Assembly (NCBI RefSeq): GCF_026810505.1
Contig: NZ_CP101750.1
Coordinates: forward strand, 1,765,448-1,829,447
DNA length: 64,000 nt
Direction: 5' to 3'
Source of the DNA: Streptomyces sp. Je 1-369
Lineage (GTDB): Bacteria; Actinomycetota; Actinomycetes; Streptomycetales; Streptomycetaceae
A program made the position numbers and the translations under genes. Below the pieces are notes generated by a model. The model was not told the DNA's origin. It searched no databases and saw only the letters and a list, made by a program, of their open reading frames with translations. This document shows, piece after piece, positions 63,693-64,000 of the stretch. Positions within the stretch are counted from its first letter, which is position 1; each line of letters begins with the position of its first letter.

Positions 63693-64000
63693 GTGACCGA
63701 CGCACACACCGCAGGCCCCTTCATCGCGGCCATCGACCAGGGCACGACCTCGAGCCGCTGCATCGTCTTCGACAAGGACGGACGGATCGTCTCCGTCGAC
63801 CAGAAGGAGCACGAGCAGATCTTCCCGAAGCCGGGATGGGTCGAGCACGACGCCGCCGAGATCTGGACCAACGTCCAGGAAGTCGTCTCCAAGGCCGTCT
63901 CCAAGGCCGGCATCACCCGCGACGACATCAAGGCGATCGGCATCACCAACCAGCGTGAGACCACGCTGCTGTGGGACAAGAACACCGGCGAGCCGGTGCA
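63693..64000 (+). CDS. glpK: Glycerol kinase (5' part only; cut by the window end)
   Basis: The first 102 residues of a FGGY-type kinase: [20 protein letters not shown] is the N-terminal phosphate-binding strand, then [18 protein letters not shown] and [16 protein letters not shown], all characteristic of GlpK. It starts at GTG 63693 with GGAG six nt upstream. It converts glycerol to glycerol-3-phosphate, the expected GylR inducer, so uptake and sensing are coupled. The rest lies outside the window. Confidence 0.96.
   Translation, partial: MTDAHTAGPFIAAIDQGTTSSRCIVFDKDGRIVSVDQKEHEQIFPKPGWVEHDAAEIWTNVQEVVSKAVSKAGITRDDIKAIGITNQRETTLLWDKNTGEPV

Overview
High-GC, actinobacterial chromosome, almost certainly Streptomyces. 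The evidence is strong G/C bias at third codon positions, frequent GTG starts behind AGGAG/GAGGGG sites, a five-gene conservon (histidine-kinase-like protein, roadblock protein, DUF742 protein, small GTPase, P450), a complete Pup-proteasome locus, and a gylR-glpF-glpK glycerol operon. The window is essentially fully coding. From about 23.4 kb to the right end I recall the gene order as matching the S. coelicolor core chromosome (conservon, helY, tat, pafBC, pafA, proteasome, metH, gyl); I could not run an alignment to confirm it.

Layout. 0-4.5 kb: LysR regulator (cut by the left edge) divergent from a TDT-family carrier; an XRE-cupin regulator with a BtuF-like metal receptor; a secreted propeller-like protein. 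4.6-8.4 kb: glycine betaine ABC importer in two genes, one a permease fused to two tandem binding domains. 8.6-10.5 kb: a stand-alone 5'-3' exonuclease and an iron-box-controlled siderophore-interacting protein. 10.5-21.6 kb: accessory block of a 2205-aa secreted RHS/YD protein, a 1239-aa LamG protein upstream of it, and a small lipoprotein downstream; the RHS tip and the lipoprotein are visibly poorer in GC. 21.7-23.4 kb: GNAT and RluA-type enzymes. 23.4-28.1 kb: conservon cvnA-E, whose P450 carries EQSLW in place of ExxR. 28.4-33.5 kb: helY, a lipid kinase, tatC, tatA. 33.7-39.3 kb: two small proteins, pafC, pafB, two FKBP prolyl isomerases and the Pup ligase pafA. 39.3-41.7 kb: MFS transporter and LacI regulator around a shared dyad. 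41.7-47.8 kb: prcA, prcB, an endonuclease-VII-like gene, pup, dop and arc. 48-53.4 kb: ferredoxin, secreted protein, trmI, M50 protease, RecB-like Fe-S nuclease, orphan response regulator. 53.4-57 kb: two tandem peptide-type binding lipoproteins. 57-61.4 kb: HAD phosphatase and metH. 61.6-64 kb: gylR, glpF and the 5' end of glpK.

How the genes work together. arc, dop, pup, prcB, prcA and pafA make up the prokaryotic ubiquitin-like system: Pup is ligated by PafA, removed by Dop, and Pup-tagged proteins are unfolded by ARC into the PrcBA core. PafBC are the linked WYL-type transcription factors. GylR probably acts on two near-identical sites, one before its own gene and one before glpFK. The most unusual points are the P450 without ExxR, the nuclease embedded between pup and prcB with its end overlapping the PrcB propeptide, Pup encoded directly with a C-terminal GGE, a MerR-like promoter before metH with a perfect 16-bp dyad inside a 19-bp spacer, and the RHS-LamG-lipoprotein module.
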